Below are positions 62,456 to 64,000 of a DNA stretch of 64,000 nucleotides, in pieces. The stretch spans positions 1 to 64,000 of the forward strand of contig SVST01000008.1 in assembly GCA_015064155.1 (NCBI GenBank), given 5' to 3'. A program made the translations under genes and the position numbers. The notes under the pieces are model-generated. The model saw only the letters and a list, made by a program, of their open reading frames with translations. It had not been told where the DNA came from and made no database searches. This DNA is from Oscillospiraceae bacterium. Its GTDB lineage: Bacteria; Bacillota; Clostridia; Oscillospirales; CAG-272. Position 1 is the stretch's first letter. Each line of letters starts with the position of its first letter.

Positions 62456-63205
62456 TTACTTTTTATTTCGGACTTCTATCACCGCATTCAGGATGATCTT
62501 TTTCGCTTCTGCCGCATCGGATTTCGGAAGAGCGGGAACTCCCTCCAAACGGTAAGGAATTCCGAGCTCGCGATATTTTTGGACACCCATGGTGTGATAG
62601 GGAAGCACGTCAAGCGCATACAGATTGGAAAGCGAACCTATGAAGTGCCCCAACCGGCGCAAGTCCTCGGGATCGTTGGTATAGCCGTCTATCACCACGT
62701 GTCGGATCCAAAGTGGGATTTTTTTGGACTCTAAATATTTGGCGAATGCCAAAACGCGCGTGTTGCTGTGCCCGGTCAATTCCTTGTGCTTATCAGTATC
62801 GATTTGCTTGATGTCAAGCATCACGAGATCTGTCAATTCCATCAAACGGTCAAGCTTTTGCAAATACACCGTGTCGGTCAGGTCAAAGGTGATTCCGGAG
62901 GTGTCGATACAAGTGTGGATGTCCTCTTGTTTTGCCAGTTGAAAAAGCTCCAACAGAAAATCGATCTGCAAAAGCGGTTCGCCTCCGCTGACCGTCAAGC
63001 CACCCTTGCTGTAAAAGGCTTTGTTTTTGCGGTATTCGGAGAGGATCTCCTGTGCGTCAACCTGACGACCAACCCCGACACGCCAGGTGTCGGGATTGTG
63101 GCAATACAGGCAACGCATGGGGCAGCCCTGCAAAAATACGACGTAGCGTATGCCGGGGCCGTCTACCGTTCCAAAGCTTTCGGTTGAATGGACGTATCCC
63201 CGCAT
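62456..63205 (-). CDS. pflA: Pyruvate formate-lyase activating enzyme
   Basis: A 249-aa radical-SAM enzyme that installs the glycyl radical on pyruvate formate-lyase. The Fe-S motif is C28-M-R-x-C32-L-Y-C35, followed by TVSGGEPLLQ. The start overlaps the stop of the glycyl-radical subunit gene (TGATG), so the three pfl genes form one operon. Confidence 0.96.
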   Translation of the reverse strand: MRGYVHSTESFGTVDGPGIRYVVFLQGCPMRCLYCHNPDTWRVGVGRQVDAQEILSEYRKNKAFYSKGGLTVSGGEPLLQIDFLLELFQLAKQEDIHTCIDTSGITFDLTDTVYLQKLDRLMELTDLVMLDIKQIDTDKHKELTGHSNTRVLAFAKYLESKKIPLWIRHVVIDGYTNDPEDLRRLGHFIGSLSNLYALDVLPYHTMGVQKYRELGIPYRLEGVPALPKSDAAEAKKIILNAVIEVRNKK

Positions 63206-63447
63206 CAGATCTGATCGTGGAAGGTTCTGGAAATAACCTCGTCCTGCTGCTCCTTGGTCAATTTAATAAAGTTGACCGCGTAGCCGCTGACACGAACGGT
63301 GAGCTGGGGATATTTTTCGGGATGCTTCTGGGCATCCAAAAGCGTTTCCTTGGTAAATACGTTGACGTTGAGATGGTGTCCGCCTTTTTGTACGTAACCG
63401 TCCAAAAGCGCAACCAGATTATCGATTTGTTGTTGATTTGCTGCCAT
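63205..63447 (-). CDS. Separate glycyl-radical subunit of pyruvate formate-lyase (GrcA-like)
   Basis: An 80-aa protein that equals the C-terminal glycyl-radical domain of [39 protein letters not shown] with the radical Gly at residue 55, and a RTFH ending. It resembles E. coli GrcA (YfiD), but here it replaces, rather than supplements, the domain of the main subunit. It has its own GGAGG eight bases before the ATG, 24 bp after the main subunit stop, so the split looks functional, not a recent frameshift. Confidence 0.85.
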   Translation of the reverse strand: MAANQQQIDNLVALLDGYVQKGGHHLNVNVFTKETLLDAQKHPEKYPQLTVRVSGYAVNFIKLTKEQQDEVISRTFHDQI

Positions 63448-63471
63448 AATAGGGAACCTCCGTTTTTCAAA

Positions 63472-64000
63472 TTATTGGTTGTCCAACCCTTCGAAAAGTG
63501 TGGGGGACACGCACGCACCGGTGGTACAGTCAAAGTTGATCTCTATATCACCCGCAAAGATCTGATCGTCCTTGCCAAGCGCACCGGGGATGATCGAGAA
63601 GGTGTTGGAAATGCCGTCCTGCGCATCGCGGAAGGGCATTTTTGCAACCGATGCCAGGGAAGCAACTGCTCCGTGGGTGTCGCGTCTGTGCATGGGGTTT
63701 GCGCCGGGTGCAAAGGGCTCGCCGCGTTTACGACCGTCGGGGGTCGCACCGGTTGCCTTTCCGTAAACCACGTTGGACGTGATGGTTAGAATTGAGGTGG
63801 TGGGAATACTGTCGCGGTAGGTGTGATTCTTACGGATATGCTCCATGAAGAGGTGGACTACGTCATAGGCAATCGAGTCTACTCGGTCGTCGTCGTTTCC
63901 GTATTTCGGGAAATCGCCCTCAACCTCATAATCCACGGCAAGCCCCGCCTCGTTACGAATGACCTTTACCTTTGCGTACTTGATTGCGGACAGAGAGTCT
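63472..64000 (-). CDS. pflB: Pyruvate formate-lyase main subunit, lacking glycyl-radical domain (partial)
   Basis: The 3' 529 bp of the gene; the start lies beyond the right edge. The translated part ([17 protein letters not shown] ... [17 protein letters not shown] ... [18 protein letters not shown]) follows PFL closely. It then ends with [20 protein letters not shown] and a TAA stop, just where a normal PFL would enter the glycyl-radical domain. That domain is encoded by the next gene. The catalytic Cys pair should lie outside the window. Cleaves pyruvate to acetyl-CoA and formate once activated. Confidence 0.92.
   Translation of the reverse strand, partial: DSLSAIKYAKVKVIRNEAGLAVDYEVEGDFPKYGNDDDRVDSIAYDVVHLFMEHIRKNHTYRDSIPTTSILTITSNVVYGKATGATPDGRKRGEPFAPGANPMHRRDTHGAVASLASVAKMPFRDAQDGISNTFSIIPGALGKDDQIFAGDIEINFDCTTGACVSPTLFEGLDNQ

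Noticed and set aside
63205-63475. Split of pflB as a simple frameshift or sequencing error
   Set aside because: A stop codon, a 24-bp gap with GGAGG and a new ATG separate the parts, which a single indel would not create; raw reads would still be worth checking.

Overview
The window looks like a chromosomal segment of an anaerobic, fermentative, low-to-moderate GC Bacillota, most likely an uncultured gut member of the class Clostridia. The evidence is: A-type RNase P RNA, PPDK and PFL instead of respiratory genes, FeoAB, a DivIVA-like protein, lipoprotein signal peptides, many XRE and AraC regulators, CCA-encoding tRNA genes, and promoters of the TTGACA-17-TATAAT type before many genes. No ribosomal operon, prophage, plasmid, transposase or CRISPR array is visible. 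Taxonomy is inferred from gene content only.

Layout. 1-500: two 152-bp direct repeats carrying a perfect hairpin. 509-1312: inositol monophosphatase family gene. 1681-4807: an XRE regulator, then a retron (promoter, candidate msr-msd RNA with 10-bp a1/a2 arms, and a 303-aa reverse transcriptase with NAXXH, YCDD and VTG motifs), then a small lipoprotein. 4952-7075: two more XRE proteins (one fused to a 16-residue-period beta-helix, one to membrane segments) and a PAP2-like membrane protein. 7197-8088: a tRNA operon (Gly-TCC, Arg-TCT, His-GTG) followed by an array of inverted repeats built from the 3' end of tRNA-His. 8126-15283: a tightly overlapping six-gene operon of oxidoreductases plus a predicted carbohydrate-active enzyme, with a divergent AraC regulator. 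16297-24243: M55 peptidase, membrane protein, metG, gpsA-like, tatD and an EF-G paralogue. 24340-29609: RHH protein, SPFH protein, small membrane protein and a large surface protein. 29663-33492: pseudouridine synthase, birA, AraC, phospholipase C-like protein and a lipoprotein. 33674-37851: two ABC exporters. 38021-43035: rnpB, an AraC regulator and a divergent four-gene sugar-modifying operon. 43095-43911: thiT under a TPP riboswitch. 43929-54525: PrsA-like lipoprotein, mfd, pth, ppdK, tRNA-Arg(CCT), a DivIVA-like gene and an XRE-TPR regulator. 54565-59512: rhaA, plsY, a Y-family polymerase with a YolD-like partner, and trpS. 59645-62325: the feoAB locus with two matching palindromic operators. 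62456-64000: pflA and a pyruvate formate-lyase whose glycyl-radical domain is a separate gene; the main part runs off the right edge.

Most notable observations: the retron, with no recognised effector beside it; the tRNA-His-derived inverted-repeat array; the split pyruvate formate-lyase; the HTH/beta-helix fusion; and an 11-bp motif TATGATATCAT lying on the -10 element of three envelope-related promoters. Two sugar-catabolic operons also combine oxidoreductases with TIM-barrel isomerases in sets that suggest oxidative glycoside breakdown.
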